From contig NZ_CANMFF010000011.1 in the NCBI RefSeq assembly GCF_947497005.1, forward strand, positions 120,707 to 184,706: a DNA stretch of 64,000 bases. The letters run 5' to 3'. The translations under genes and the position numbers were made by a program. Each line of letters begins with the position of its first letter. The stretch's first letter is position 1. Below, in pieces: positions 32,003-45,058 of this stretch. The notes below the pieces were generated by a model. It ran no database searches and was not told the DNA's origin. It saw only the letters and a list, made by a program, of their open reading frames with translations. The DNA comes from an uncultured Ruegeria sp. (GTDB taxonomy: Bacteria > Pseudomonadota > Alphaproteobacteria > Rhodobacterales > Rhodobacteraceae).

Positions 32003-32992
32003 TCAGGAAGGGCGGGCGCGTTTACGTCCTTTCAACGCGCCGGATTCCAGAATGATATCTGAAACCACATGTTCGCGCCTGTAAGCCATCACATGGACCC
32101 CGGAAACTCCGGCGATGTCCCGGATCTGCTGGATCAGTTCGATACAGATCTTCTTGCCCTCTTCAGCAGGCTTTTCGACCTTCTCCATCCGCTCGATAAC
32201 CGGATCCGGGATATGAATGCCGGGCACATTGGAGCGCATCCAACGCGCCGCGCGCGCCGAAGCGATCGGACCCACACCCGCGATGATGAACACTTTCTTG
32301 TCCAGACCGGCATCCCGCACTCGCGCCATGAATTTCTCAAAGAGCGGGATATCGTAGATGTAATTGGTCTGAATATATTCGGCCCCGGCCTCGACCTTTT
32401 TTGCCAGCCGATCCGGACGCCAGTCGTAAGGTGGTATGCAGGGGTTTTCCGCCGCCCCCAAGAACAGTTGCGGTGGGCGCGTGATCTTACGACCCGAGAG
32501 GAACTTTCCCTGATCGCGCATCGTTCGGATCGTACGCAGCAAGGTCAGGGAATCGAAGTCAAACACCGGTTTCGCGCCCGGCTGATCCCCGACGCCCACA
32601 CCATCGCCGGTCAAGCAGAGCACGTTGCTCACGCCCAGCGCCGCAGCCCCCAGAACATCGCCCTGAATTGCGATCCGGTTCCGGTCTCGGCAAGAAATCT
32701 GGTAGACCGGGGAATACCCAGCGCGCGTCAACAAGGCACAGATTCCGATAGAGGACATATGGCAATTGGCGCCCGAAGCATCGGTTGCATTGATCGCATC
32801 CGCCACTTCGCCCAGCGGCTGCGCAGCTTGGAAAACATCCTCGGGATCAGCGCTGTCGGGTGGGTTCAGTTCGGCGGTCACAGCGAAACGACCCGAGCGC
32901 AACACCCTCTCTAATCGACTGTGCGACACATATCCTTCAGGAACTGGAACATAGCCTATCGGCTCTACTTCGCTGCGATGGGCGTCACTCAT
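32003..32992 (-). CDS. Methylenetetrahydrofolate reductase catalytic domain (MetF-like)
   Basis: FAVTAELNPPDSADPEDVFQAAQPL, ISCRDRNRIAIQGDVLGAAALGVSNVLCLTGD, GAEYIQTNYIYD. Confidence 0.88.
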   Translation of the reverse strand: MSDAHRSEVEPIGYVPVPEGYVSHSRLERVLRSGRFAVTAELNPPDSADPEDVFQAAQPLGEVADAINATDASGANCHMSSIGICALLTRAGYSPVYQISCRDRNRIAIQGDVLGAAALGVSNVLCLTGDGVGVGDQPGAKPVFDFDSLTLLRTIRTMRDQGKFLSGRKITRPPQLFLGAAENPCIPPYDWRPDRLAKKVEAGAEYIQTNYIYDIPLFEKFMARVRDAGLDKKVFIIAGVGPIASARAARWMRSNVPGIHIPDPVIERMEKVEKPAEEGKKICIELIQQIRDIAGVSGVHVMAYRREHVVSDIILESGALKGRKRARPS

Positions 32993-33570
32993 TTCTTCAG
33001 CTCCTGATTCACCGCGTTGGGCGGTTCAGCGGCCAGCGGGGCCGCCGAGGGTTCATTCTCGCGCGCCTCCGGGAAGGCCTGCGCCAGAGTTTCGCGTGCT
33101 GCGTCCATGGCGTCGCGTTCCTGCGCTGCAATCTCGCGGCTGACCCGCAACCATGATGACGATCCCTTCAACGTGTGTTCCACCGGCGGAAGAACTTCTT
33201 TTATTTTGTCGCCCCCGTGCCGCATACGGCTGGCTCCGTCCCAGGCCAGAGCCCAGACACATTTCATATCGGGCTTCACCTCGCAGAACTCACCGGGGCG
33301 TACGCCGCCGCATGGGCCGTTGCGCAATTGCTTTGGGCAGTTCATCGGGCAGGACATGCCGGTTGATGACAACACGCATTGCCCGCACATCTTGCAGTCA
33401 AACAACAGGGTTTTTACGCCCTTTTCGACCAGCGCGATGGGGCGTTCGACGCGGTTGTATCCGATTTTGGCAAAGAGCGGGTCCATCGCGACCATGCCGC
33501 GTTCGACGTATTTGTAGATCCACTCGAATGTGCGGGCATGGCGAATCGCGAACAGTCGCAATCGATACAT
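32989..33570 (-). CDS. MTHFR C-terminal-domain-like, cysteine-rich partner (MetV-like)
   Basis: CKMCGQCVLSSTGMSCPMNCPKQLRNGPCGGVRPGEFCEVKPDMKCVW; 4-nt overlap with the MetF-like gene. Confidence 0.85.
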   Translation of the reverse strand: MYRLRLFAIRHARTFEWIYKYVERGMVAMDPLFAKIGYNRVERPIALVEKGVKTLLFDCKMCGQCVLSSTGMSCPMNCPKQLRNGPCGGVRPGEFCEVKPDMKCVWALAWDGASRMRHGGDKIKEVLPPVEHTLKGSSSWLRVSREIAAQERDAMDAARETLAQAFPEARENEPSAAPLAAEPPNAVNQELKK

Positions 33571-33831
33571 GGGTCTGCCTCCTGTGCTGGGTTCATGTGA
33601 ACCTGGCCGGGCCATAATCCGGTTCGCGGCATGTTCCGGGGACCGGATGTTCAGTCTACACTCAGGTTTTTTTTTGAATCAAGCAGTTGGCCGAATGCCG
33701 CGCGACAATCAGGGGATGGTCGCGTGTGTTTTTAGGTTTGATGATTGGTTTTGGGCTGTTTCGTCAGGGTGCGGTCATTGAATTCAAACTGCTGCTTGAA
33801 CAAATCGCAACGCAACGCTACGCAATCGCCT

Positions 33832-34764
33832 ATGCACATCATCCGGGATTTCCAGTTTGTCGAGCCAGAAGATCGCGGCGCCAGCGTGGCGATCGGGAAT
33901 TTTGACGGCGTCCATGTGGGTCACCAGTCGGTGATTGAACTGGCGCTAAACGCCGCCCCCGAAGCGCCGCTGGGTGTCATGACCTTTGAACCCCATCCGC
34001 GTGAGTATTTTGCACCTGACTCTCCTCCGTTTCGTCTGATGCGGGGCAATGCGCGGGCGCACCGGCTTGAGAAGCTGGGTGTAAAGAAGCTGTATGAGCT
34101 GCCGTTCAACGCGGCGCTGGCGGGTCTGTCGCCAGAGGAGTTCGCGCGTATTGTCATCTGTGACGGGCTGGGCCTGTCTCATGTGGTTGTGGGGGCCGAT
34201 TTCTGCTTTGGTAAGGGCCGCAGCGGTACCGCCGACGATCTGGTAAGGTTCGGACAAGAGATGGGATTTGGCGTGACGATAGCCCCTTTGATGGAACGGT
34301 CTGAGAACGTGGTGTCGTCAACCGCCATCCGTACCGCGCTGAGCGAGGGCCGCCCAAGAGACGCAGCCGCGATGCTGGGCCATTGGCACAGGATCGAGGG
34401 CGAAGTGATCGGTGGTGAGCAGCGCGGGCGGGAACTGGGCTTTCCGACCGCAAACATGTCCATCGAAGGGCTGCACCCGCCCAAATTCGGAGTCTACGCC
34501 GTATTGGTCGATGTGCTGGATGGCCCGCATCAGGGCAGCTATCACGGCGCGGCCTCGGTCGGGGTGCGCCCGATGTTTCACGGCGAAGTGCCCAATATCG
34601 AAACCTTCCTTTTCAACTTTTCGGGCGATCTGTACGGAGCAACGCTGTCGGTGGGCCTGATCGATTTTCTGCGCCCTGAAATGACCTTTGACGGGCTGGA
34701 TGGTCTGATCGCGCAGATGAATGCCGATTGCAAAAAAGCTCAAGGCATTCTGGCCGCCCTATGA
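33832..34764 (+). CDS. ribF: Bifunctional riboflavin kinase/FAD synthetase
   Basis: SVAIGNFDGVHVGHQSVI, VVGADFCFGKGRSG, VSSTAIRTALSEG, GRELGFPTANM. Confidence 0.95.
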   Translation: MHIIRDFQFVEPEDRGASVAIGNFDGVHVGHQSVIELALNAAPEAPLGVMTFEPHPREYFAPDSPPFRLMRGNARAHRLEKLGVKKLYELPFNAALAGLSPEEFARIVICDGLGLSHVVVGADFCFGKGRSGTADDLVRFGQEMGFGVTIAPLMERSENVVSSTAIRTALSEGRPRDAAAMLGHWHRIEGEVIGGEQRGRELGFPTANMSIEGLHPPKFGVYAVLVDVLDGPHQGSYHGAASVGVRPMFHGEVPNIETFLFNFSGDLYGATLSVGLIDFLRPEMTFDGLDGLIAQMNADCKKAQGILAAL

Positions 34765-35234
34765 GCGCTGATCCGATTGAACGCGCAGGCCTGCCTGCCC
34801 GGTTTTGGGAACGCAAACCGCTGCGCAAGATGAACCAGCGCGAGTGGGAGGCTTTGTGCGACGGATGCGGTAAATGCTGCCTGAACAAGCTGGAAGATGA
34901 AGACACGGGCGAAGTCGCCCTGACCTGCGTTGCTTGCCGTCTGCTGGACGATGAAAGCTGCCGCTGCACACAATACGACATCCGGCACCAATTCGTGCCT
35001 GAATGCATCGTCATGACACCCGACAATATCGATGAGCACGCCTATTGGTTGCCACAAACCTGCGCGTATCGGCTGCTTTGGGAAGGCAAGCCGCTTTATG
35101 ACTGGCACCCTTTGATTTCAGGTACACCGGACAGCGTGCACGCGGCAGGTGTATCGGTTCAGGGGCGCACGGTGTCCGAGTTCGAAACCCCCATGGAAGA
35201 GTGGGAAGACTATATCATCGAGGAGCCAAGCTGA
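34761..35234 (+). CDS. YcgN family cysteine cluster protein (UPF0260)
   Basis: EWEALCDGCGKCCLNKLEDEDTGEVALTCVACRLLDDESCRCTQYDIR; ATGA overlap with ribF. Confidence 0.92.
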   Translation: MSADPIERAGLPARFWERKPLRKMNQREWEALCDGCGKCCLNKLEDEDTGEVALTCVACRLLDDESCRCTQYDIRHQFVPECIVMTPDNIDEHAYWLPQTCAYRLLWEGKPLYDWHPLISGTPDSVHAAGVSVQGRTVSEFETPMEEWEDYIIEEPS

Positions 35235-36268
35235 TGTATTTCGCGTCTGACAATTCCGGACCGGTTCACCCACAGGTCATGGCCAAACTGGCCGAGGCCA
35301 ATCGAGGCTATCAGATGGCCTATGGCGCCGACACGATGATGAATGAGGTGCGCGACTGCATCCGCAGCATTTTTGAGGCCCCCGGCGCTGCCGTTTATCT
35401 GGTGGCGACAGGGACGGCGGCAAATTCGCTGGCTCTGGCGACCCTGTCCAACCCCTGGGAAACGATCTTCTGCTCTCCGGTCGCTCATATCCATGAAGAC
35501 GAGTGCAACGCGCCTGAGTTTTACACTGGCGCCAAGCTGACCCTTGTCCCCGGCGGCGACAAGATGACGCCAGAGGCGCTGCGCGGGTCGATCTTTGGCG
35601 AAGAAACGCGCGGGGTGCACGGGCCACAGCGCGGGCCAGTATCGATCACACAAGTGACCGAGCGTGGATCGGTCTATTCGCTGGAGGAATTGCAGGCACT
35701 GTGCGGCGTTGCCAAGGACTATGGCCTGCCCGTCCATCTGGATGGTGCGCGATTCACCAATGCGCTTGTCGCCCTGAATTGTTCCCCGGCTGACATGACC
35801 TGGAAAGCGGGCGTTGATGCGATCAGCTTTGGGGGCACCAAGAACGGATTGATGGGCGTCGAGGCGGTGGTGTTCTTTGACGAAAGCAAAGCCTGGGAGT
35901 TTGAGCTGCGGCGCAAACGCGGGGCGCATCTGTTTTCCAAACATCGCTACCTGTCCGCTCAGATGGCGGCTTATCTTGAGAATGATCTGTGGCTGCAATC
36001 GGCGCGTCAGGCGAATGCAAATTGTGCCCGGCTGGCCGACGGCCTGCGTGCAAATGGGGCCGAGTTCTTGCACGAACCGCAGGCCAATATGATCTTTGCC
36101 GCTTTTTCACGCGCGAAGCACAAACAGCTGCATGAGGCCGGGGCAATCTATCACCTCTGGGGGGACGAGCTGGAAGGTGGCGATGACGGCCAAAGCCTTG
36201 CATGCAGACTGGTCTGCGACTGGTCGATCGGGACAGCCGAGATCGATCAGTTTCTCAGCCTGTTGTAA
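35234..36268 (+). CDS. Threonine aldolase family (low-specificity L-threonine aldolase-like)
   Basis: MYFASDNSGPVHPQVMAKLAEANRGYQMAYGADTMMNEVRD; VHLDGARFTNALV; SFGGTKNGLMGVEAVVFF; TGATG overlap with YcgN gene. Confidence 0.88.
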   Translation: MYFASDNSGPVHPQVMAKLAEANRGYQMAYGADTMMNEVRDCIRSIFEAPGAAVYLVATGTAANSLALATLSNPWETIFCSPVAHIHEDECNAPEFYTGAKLTLVPGGDKMTPEALRGSIFGEETRGVHGPQRGPVSITQVTERGSVYSLEELQALCGVAKDYGLPVHLDGARFTNALVALNCSPADMTWKAGVDAISFGGTKNGLMGVEAVVFFDESKAWEFELRRKRGAHLFSKHRYLSAQMAAYLENDLWLQSARQANANCARLADGLRANGAEFLHEPQANMIFAAFSRAKHKQLHEAGAIYHLWGDELEGGDDGQSLACRLVCDWSIGTAEIDQFLSLL

Positions 36269-37088
36269 CACCCGTCCCGTGGCCAGCTTTCCAAAGCCCC
36301 TGAAGCAGCGTGCTGGTTTCATGGGGGTGCGAAATGGGCAGCATGTGCCCCGCACTTTGAATGACCTCATGGCGTGCGTTCGGCAGACGGCGCTGCAATC
36401 CATCACAGATTGCGGGGATCGTCGGGTGGGTCTTTGATCCGCTCAGCAACAGGGTTGGCATCGATACACGCTTGCATTTTTCGGGGTCAAGCAACCCGAC
36501 CTGGTCATCGTACAGAACGGGATAAGACGCAGGAACAACATGAATCCCGCGCACCATGCCCGCGCGCGTCCGCTCTGGCAGGTCAGGCCATTTTGGGCCG
36601 ATACCGGTGCTCCACATCCGGTTGAACAACCGCGCGGCCAGCGCTTCGTCGCCTGCTTGGAACGCTGCTTCAATCGGTTGTGACTCTCGCAGGTGCTGAT
36701 CGTACAAATCGGGCGCGTCTTGTTTTGCCACGGCAAAGAACACAGGCTCGATCAGGGTCAAGCTTCGAACAAGGTCCGGATGCTCCATGGCCAGTCTGAG
36801 CGCTACGATCGCCCCAAAGGAATGACCAACTATATCCATGGGCTTGGTCAACTCGACCGCTGCCAGCCCTGTCACCGCATCAAAGAAGTCGCTCTGACCG
36901 TCCCAATCCGGACTGCGCCCATGAGACAGCATATCCGGTGCAACAAGGGACGCGCTGCCATCCAATGCCTTGGACAGGTCAGACCACGCGCCGGAATGCG
37001 CAATGGTGCAATGAAGGGCAAGCAAGTTGCGCCCTCCGTCGCCCAATCGTCTGACGAAGACGGATTGCATCTCCGTCGGGGCTGTCAC
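36255..37088 (-). CDS. Alpha/beta fold hydrolase
   Basis: LLALHCTIAHSGAW, DIVGHSFGAIVALRLA, catalytic-His region QSAGHMLPISHP. Confidence 0.85.
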   Translation of the reverse strand: MTAPTEMQSVFVRRLGDGGRNLLALHCTIAHSGAWSDLSKALDGSASLVAPDMLSHGRSPDWDGQSDFFDAVTGLAAVELTKPMDIVGHSFGAIVALRLAMEHPDLVRSLTLIEPVFFAVAKQDAPDLYDQHLRESQPIEAAFQAGDEALAARLFNRMWSTGIGPKWPDLPERTRAGMVRGIHVVPASYPVLYDDQVGLLDPEKCKRVSMPTLLLSGSKTHPTIPAICDGLQRRLPNARHEVIQSAGHMLPISHPHETSTLLQGLWKAGHGTGVTTG

Positions 37089-37687
37089 CCTTGCATCTCC
37101 GACAGATGCCGATCCAGATCGTCCAGGCGATCCTGCCCCCAGAAGCGTTGATCGTCCGGCGTGATGTAGAACGGCGCGCCGAACACGCCGCGATCCACGG
37201 CTTCTTCCAAATTGGCGGCATAAGTTTCGGCCCCGACCAGCAGTCCACTGTTGGCCAGTTCAGGATCAAACCCGGCATTTGCCAGGCAGTCCCGGATCAC
37301 ATCATCTTGTGCGACGTCCTTTTCCTCGGCCCAGCAGGAACGCAGGATCGACTGGCACAGCTTGCCCACGTCACCCGACCCATCCTTGATCGCAGCGATA
37401 ACCGCATAAGAGGACGGCGCCATGTTGGTCGGCCAGTGGGCGGGCTGCAGATTGAACTCCATCCCCAGATTTTTCGACTGACGCAGCAATTCCTGAGCAC
37501 GGTGTTCGATGCGAGAGATATGGCGGTCTTTTGGCGGCGTCCCACCGGTGCGCGCGAACAGGGCCATGATGTCCAGCGGCTTGTAGTTGATCGTCGCGCC
37601 TTGCTTCGCCGCGATCTCTTCCAACCGGTTCCCGGCCAGATAGCTGTAGGGCGAAATTGTCGCAAAATAGTAGTCAATCTGGGTCAT
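37085..37687 (-). CDS. 2-hydroxychromene-2-carboxylate isomerase-like (DsbA family)
   Basis: MTQIDYYFATISPYSYLAGNRLEEIAAKQGATINYKPLDIMALFARTGGTP; GVFGAPFYITPDDQRFWGQDRLDDL. Confidence 0.88.
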   Translation of the reverse strand: MTQIDYYFATISPYSYLAGNRLEEIAAKQGATINYKPLDIMALFARTGGTPPKDRHISRIEHRAQELLRQSKNLGMEFNLQPAHWPTNMAPSSYAVIAAIKDGSGDVGKLCQSILRSCWAEEKDVAQDDVIRDCLANAGFDPELANSGLLVGAETYAANLEEAVDRGVFGAPFYITPDDQRFWGQDRLDDLDRHLSEMQG

Positions 37688-37794
37688 GTTCACTTTCTCC
37701 GCTGCGTTACCTTTGCGGGACGGTAAGGCCATGCTAAGCGGTGTCAACATCACGAATCTGTCACATTGCCATTGCTGCCCGGGGACCTCAGCCG

Positions 37795-38814
37795 ATGCCG
37801 ACACTTCACGAACCCAAGCTTATCGCTGGGAACGCCAACCTTCCTCTTGCCAAAACCATCGCACGCCGTATGAGCCTTTATCGAGGTGTGGACCAGGGTT
37901 TGGTCGATGCGCGCGTCGAACGATTCAATGACGGAGAGATCTTCGTCGAGGTGTTCGAGAACGTACGCGGCGAGGATATGTTCATTATCCAGCCGACGTC
38001 GAACCCGGCCAATGACAACCTGATGGAGCTGCTGATCATCGCCGATGCGCTGCGTCGCTCTTCTGCCCAGCGGATTACGGCCGTGATCCCCTATTTCGGC
38101 TACGCTCGTCAGGACCGCCGCACCAAGGCCCGGACGCCAATCAGTGCGAAGCTGGTGGCCAACATGCTGACCGGCGCAGGGATCGAACGGATTCTGACAA
38201 TGGACCTGCACGCAGCGCAGATTCAGGGCTTTTTCGATATGCCGGTCGACAACCTCTACGCCTCGCCGATCTTTGCTTTGGACGTAAAGAACCAGTTCAA
38301 GGACAGCCTGGATGAGATCATGGTGGTTTCACCCGACGTTGGCGGCGTTGCACGTGCGCGCGAGCTGGCCAAGCGGATCAACGCGCCACTGTCGATCGTG
38401 GACAAACGCCGCGAGAAAGCCGGCGAAGTGGCTGAGATGACTGTGATCGGCGACGTTAAGGACAAGATCTGCCTGATCGTCGATGATATGTGTGACACCG
38501 CCGGGACGCTTTGCAAGGCCGCACAGGTGCTGCTGGATAACGGCGCGAAAGAGGTCCATTCCTACATCACGCATGGCGTCATGAGCGGCCCCGCGGTCGA
38601 GCGTGTGACGAACTCGGTGATGAAATCGCTGGTTCTGACCGATACGATCCAGCCGACCAAAGAGATTGCCAAGGCCAAGAACATTCGCATCGTGCCTACC
38701 GCGCCGATCTTTACCCAGGCGATCCTGAACATCTGGAACGGCACCAGCGTGTCTTCGCTGTTCGAAGACAAAACGCTGACGCCGATCTACGAATCCATGT
38801 ACCAGATGGATTGA
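37795..38814 (+). CDS. prs: Ribose-phosphate pyrophosphokinase
   Basis: [66 protein letters not shown]. Confidence 0.95.
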   Translation: MPTLHEPKLIAGNANLPLAKTIARRMSLYRGVDQGLVDARVERFNDGEIFVEVFENVRGEDMFIIQPTSNPANDNLMELLIIADALRRSSAQRITAVIPYFGYARQDRRTKARTPISAKLVANMLTGAGIERILTMDLHAAQIQGFFDMPVDNLYASPIFALDVKNQFKDSLDEIMVVSPDVGGVARARELAKRINAPLSIVDKRREKAGEVAEMTVIGDVKDKICLIVDDMCDTAGTLCKAAQVLLDNGAKEVHSYITHGVMSGPAVERVTNSVMKSLVLTDTIQPTKEIAKAKNIRIVPTAPIFTQAILNIWNGTSVSSLFEDKTLTPIYESMYQMD

Positions 38815-38820
38815 ACTTGG

Positions 38821-38847
38821 AAGGGCGGGCACAAGTGCCGCCCTTTT
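38821..38847 (+). terminator. Terminator after prs
   Basis: AAGGGCGGGCAC-AA-GTGCCGCCCTT followed by TT. Confidence 0.75.
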
Positions 38848-38933
38848 GCTTTATTGAAATACTGATCGGCACCCCTTTGCAGGTTTAAAGCGATGGCTGC
38901 GAGCCGATCGGCAAAACAAGTGGAATGATCTCC

Positions 38934-39383
38934 ATGACCGCAAGCAAGCGCATTGTCCTTTCCAGCGACCACGCAGCGATCGAGCTGCGCCAGGCCGTGG
39001 CCAATCACATTTCCCAGCAAGGCTGGGACGTGGTCGATATCGGTCCGACGACACCCGAGAGCACCCATTACCCCAAACATGGCAAGGCCGCAGCGCAGGC
39101 TGTCGCGTCAGGTGATTGCGGTTTGGGCATCATCCTGTGCGGTACCGGTCAGGGCATCATGATGGCCGCCAATAAAGTGCCGGGCATTCGCTGCGGTGTG
39201 TGTTCAGACGCGTTCTCGGCCCGCATGATCCGCCAGCACAACGACGCCAACATGCTGTCGATTGGCGCCCGTGTTGTCGGTGAAGGTCAGGCATTGGATA
39301 TCGTGGATGCGTTTCTGGATGCCGAATTCGAAGGCGGCCGCCACGCCACACGTGTGGACATGATCGAAGCGCAGGACGACTGA
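38934..39383 (+). CDS. rpiB: Ribose 5-phosphate isomerase B
   Basis: IVLSSDHAAIELRQAVANHI, CGTGQGIMMAANKVPGIRCGV, HNDANMLSIGARV. Confidence 0.93.
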   Translation: MTASKRIVLSSDHAAIELRQAVANHISQQGWDVVDIGPTTPESTHYPKHGKAAAQAVASGDCGLGIILCGTGQGIMMAANKVPGIRCGVCSDAFSARMIRQHNDANMLSIGARVVGEGQALDIVDAFLDAEFEGGRHATRVDMIEAQDD

Positions 39384-39427
39384 GTTAAGCGCAACAGTTC
39401 AAACGCTTGAAAAACGGCAGACCCGGG

Positions 39428-39778
39428 TCAGGAAATATTCCAGTCGTCCGGGTGGGCCACCTCTCCTAATGCGGTCCAGCTTGCCCGGATGCGGGCGATC
39501 CGAGTGTCGGACCATGTCCGAAACACCGCATCAAAGCCTTCGGTGGTGATGTTCTCGGCCTGCACTTCGGCCCGCAGCGCCGAGGACGTGTCGACATCCC
39601 AAAGCGATATTCCGATCTGAACGGCAGGCGGGGTGCGAAATGGTTCTTTGAATTGAATGGATGTGCGACGTTCGCGAGGGCCCTGCCCGGTCCACATCTC
39701 ACCGCCTTCGGCAAATTCCGAAAACAGCACTTCTTCGCCCTGATCAACTCCAATGGGATGGGTTAGGAATTTTTTCAT
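39428..39778 (-). CDS. H-type lectin domain protein
   Basis: GPRERRTSIQFKEPFRTPPAVQIGISLWDVDTS...RIARIRASWTALG; start uncertain (39778 or 39856). Confidence 0.75.
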   Translation of the reverse strand: MKKFLTHPIGVDQGEEVLFSEFAEGGEMWTGQGPRERRTSIQFKEPFRTPPAVQIGISLWDVDTSSALRAEVQAENITTEGFDAVFRTWSDTRIARIRASWTALGEVAHPDDWNIS

Positions 39779-39837
39779 TTTGTCATCATTATTCTTGAAT
39801 TCCCGCAACTTATCCCGGCTTTTTGGCAAAAGCACGA

Positions 39838-39868
39838 CAAAAAAACGGCCCCGCAAATGCGAGGCCGC
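39838..39868 (-). terminator. Terminator of atp operon, downstream of atpC
   Basis: Minus-strand read: AGCGGCCTCGCATTTGCGGGGCCGTTTTTTTG. Confidence 0.8.
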
Positions 39869-39893
39869 TCAAGTCTTTCACTGAAAAGCCTGA

Positions 39894-40304
39894 TTACAGG
39901 CTCATATGCGTCCCAAGCGCTTCCATGTCGGCCAGCAGCTTGGCAGCATCGTCGACAATGGTCTGATCATCGCCACCCTTGGCGGCCTCGTGCGAGGCGC
40001 GGGCGTCTTCGATCAGCTCGTCCAGCTGTGCGCGGGTCACTTCCGCTACCGGAATGGCCTTTTCGGCCAGAACCGACAAGCTGTCGCCGTTGATTTGGGC
40101 AAAACCGCCGGTGACCAGGTATTCGCTGGACCCTTCGGGTGCCTCAACCTTCAGCAGACCGGGGCGCAGCGTAGTGATGGTGGGGGCATGATCGGGCATC
40201 GCCGTCATGTCCCCGTCCGCGCCGGGAATCTGGACCGCGGTCGCGCTGAGCGAAGCTAGGCTCCGCTCGGGGCTGACGAGGTCGAATTGCATCGTGTTTG
40301 CCAT
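39894..40304 (-). CDS. atpC: F1 ATP synthase epsilon subunit
   Basis: [45 protein letters not shown]; after atpD. Confidence 0.95.
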   Translation of the reverse strand: MANTMQFDLVSPERSLASLSATAVQIPGADGDMTAMPDHAPTITTLRPGLLKVEAPEGSSEYLVTGGFAQINGDSLSVLAEKAIPVAEVTRAQLDELIEDARASHEAAKGGDDQTIVDDAAKLLADMEALGTHMSL

Positions 40305-40316
40305 CAGGTGTGCTCC

Positions 40317-42640
<2,324 letters not shown>

Positions 42641-42655
42641 ATGCCCGCCTCTCCC

Positions 42656-44194
42656 TTAAGCGAAGGTTGCGGCGTATTCGTCAATCGCAGCCTTGATCTT
42701 GTCGGAAGCGTCGCCCTTGATCTTGGGATCTTCGTCGGTGATCCACTGAAGCAGGTCGGCGTGCTTGCCGCGCAGATGCGCCAGCAGGCCAGCCTCGTAG
42801 CGGCCAACATCGGATACGTTGATCTTGTCGAGGTAACCGTTGGTACCGGCGAAGATGACGCAGACGATTTCAGCGTTGGTCAGCGGCGAATACTGCGGCT
42901 GCTTCATCAGTTCGGTCAGACGGGCACCACGGTTCAGCAGCTGCTGGGTCGCGGCGTCAAGATCGGAACCAAACTGCGCAAACGCAGCCATCTCGCGATA
43001 CTGCGCCAGTTCCAGTTTAACCGGACCGGCAACCGACTTCATCGAGTTGGTCTGAGCAGACGAGCCCACACGCGAAACCGACAGACCGGTGTTCACGGCA
43101 GGACGGATACCCTGATAGAACAGCTCGGTTTCCAGAAAGATCTGACCGTCGGTGATCGAGATCACGTTGGTCGGAATAAACGCGGAAACGTCACCACCCT
43201 GAGTTTCGATCACCGGCAGAGCGGTCAGCGAACCGGCGCCGAAATCTTCGTTCAGCTTCGCCGAACGCTCCAGCAGGCGGGAGTGGAGGTAGAAAACGTC
43301 ACCAGGATAGGCTTCACGGCCGGGCGGACGACGCAGCAACAGCGACATCTGACGATAAGACACAGCCTGTTTCGACAGGTCATCATAGATGATCAGCGCG
43401 TGGCGGCCGTTGTCACGGAAGAATTCGGCCATCGCGGTTGCGGCATAGGGTGCCAGAAACTGCATCGGTGCCGGGTCGGACGCGGTTGCAGCCACAACGA
43501 TCGAATAGTCAATCGCGCCGGATTCTTCCAGTTTCTTCACCAACTGGGCAACGGTCGAACGCTTCTGACCGATCGCGACGTAAACGCAGTACAGCTTCTT
43601 CGACTCGTCGTCGCCTGCTGCTTCGTTGTAGGTTTTCTGGTTCAGGATCGCGTCCAGAGCAACAGCAGTTTTACCGGTCTGACGGTCACCAATGATCAGT
43701 TCCCGCTGGCCACGGCCAATCGGGATCATCGCGTCAACCGATTTCAGGCCGGTTGCCATCGGCTCGTGCACCGATTTACGCGGGATGATGCCCGGCGCCT
43801 TAACGTCTGCAACGCCGCGCTCGGTCGATTCGATGGGACCTTTGCCGTCCAGCGGGTTGCCCAGACCGTCAACAACACGACCCAGCAGACCGTTACCAAT
43901 CGGAACGTCCACGATTGAGTTCGTGCGCTTGACGGTGTCACCTTCTTTGATGTCACGGTCGGACCCGAAGATAACGACACCAACGTTGTCGCTTTCCAGG
44001 TTCAGCGCCATGCCCATGATGCCGCCGGGGAATTCGACCATTTCACCCGCTTGCACGTTGTCCAGGCCGTATACACGGGCAATCCCGTCACCGACGCTCA
44101 GCACGCGGCCGATCTCGGCCACTTCGGCTTCCTGACCAAAATTCTTGATCTGGTCCTTCAGGATTGCAGAAATCTCTGCAGCTTGGATTCCCAT
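42656..44194 (-). CDS. atpA: F1 ATP synthase alpha subunit
   Basis: [37 protein letters not shown]. Confidence 0.98.
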   Translation of the reverse strand: MGIQAAEISAILKDQIKNFGQEAEVAEIGRVLSVGDGIARVYGLDNVQAGEMVEFPGGIMGMALNLESDNVGVVIFGSDRDIKEGDTVKRTNSIVDVPIGNGLLGRVVDGLGNPLDGKGPIESTERGVADVKAPGIIPRKSVHEPMATGLKSVDAMIPIGRGQRELIIGDRQTGKTAVALDAILNQKTYNEAAGDDESKKLYCVYVAIGQKRSTVAQLVKKLEESGAIDYSIVVAATASDPAPMQFLAPYAATAMAEFFRDNGRHALIIYDDLSKQAVSYRQMSLLLRRPPGREAYPGDVFYLHSRLLERSAKLNEDFGAGSLTALPVIETQGGDVSAFIPTNVISITDGQIFLETELFYQGIRPAVNTGLSVSRVGSSAQTNSMKSVAGPVKLELAQYREMAAFAQFGSDLDAATQQLLNRGARLTELMKQPQYSPLTNAEIVCVIFAGTNGYLDKINVSDVGRYEAGLLAHLRGKHADLLQWITDEDPKIKGDASDKIKAAIDEYAATFA

Positions 44195-44761
44195 TTATCC
44201 GACCTCTTTCATTGCATTCTGTAGGGAGTTGAGCTTCGAACGGATCGAGCTGTCGATCATCTTCGAGCCCACTTTAACGACAAGACCGCCGATGAGGCTT
44301 TCATCCACGGTCGCATTGATTGTCACGGTTTTGCCCACACGCTCGGACAGCGTCTTGGACAGTTTATCCATCTGAGTTTTTGTCAGCGCCTTGGCCGATG
44401 CGACATCCGCTGTCACTTCGCCGCGCTGATCCGCCAGCATGTCGCGCAGAACTTGCACCAGCTGCGGCACAACGAACAGGCGGCGTTTCTGTGCCATCAA
44501 AGCCAACGTGTTGCGCAGGATGGCATGCAGGCCCATCTTGTCAGCAATTGCAGTGATCGCGCCTTCCTGTTCAACGCGGGAAACCAACGGCGAGGCGATC
44601 AGGTCGCGCAACTCGATGCTGTCGCCCAGTGCTGCTGTCAAATCATTGATGCCGGATTCCAGACCTGCAAGGTCATTATTCTCTTTTGCGATCTCAAAAA
44701 TCGCTGTGGCATAGCGCTCGGCAATGCCTGTGGAAATCGAAGCTGGTTCGGACACGTCCAC
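44195..44761 (-). CDS. atpH: F1 ATP synthase delta subunit
   Basis: GIAERYATAIFEIAKENNDLAGLE...LIGGLVVKVGSKMIDSSIRSKLNSLQNAM; GTG start at 44761. Confidence 0.93.
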   Translation of the reverse strand: MDVSEPASISTGIAERYATAIFEIAKENNDLAGLESGINDLTAALGDSIELRDLIASPLVSRVEQEGAITAIADKMGLHAILRNTLALMAQKRRLFVVPQLVQVLRDMLADQRGEVTADVASAKALTKTQMDKLSKTLSERVGKTVTINATVDESLIGGLVVKVGSKMIDSSIRSKLNSLQNAMKEVG

Positions 44762-45058
44762 CCTTCCGATACTTTGGGCCCCGAATTCGCGTGCGGCAGC
44801 TACCCCGGGGGCGTGAAGAAACCCCGTCCATAAAGGGCGGGGATCAAAATCACCGGGGATGTAACAGAGGTGAACCAACCAAGCAATACGCTATAGCGGT
44901 AACAGATTTATCCACAAATCATTACTTTTCAACTACTTACACCAAGTGCGACGGTTTGAACACATCGACCCAGTTGAAAAATGTTACGAATATGCAGGTT
45001 TTTGCGATTCCTGTGACTTTTTTCCCGCGATTTTATCGCATGGTAATGCCCGTGATTG

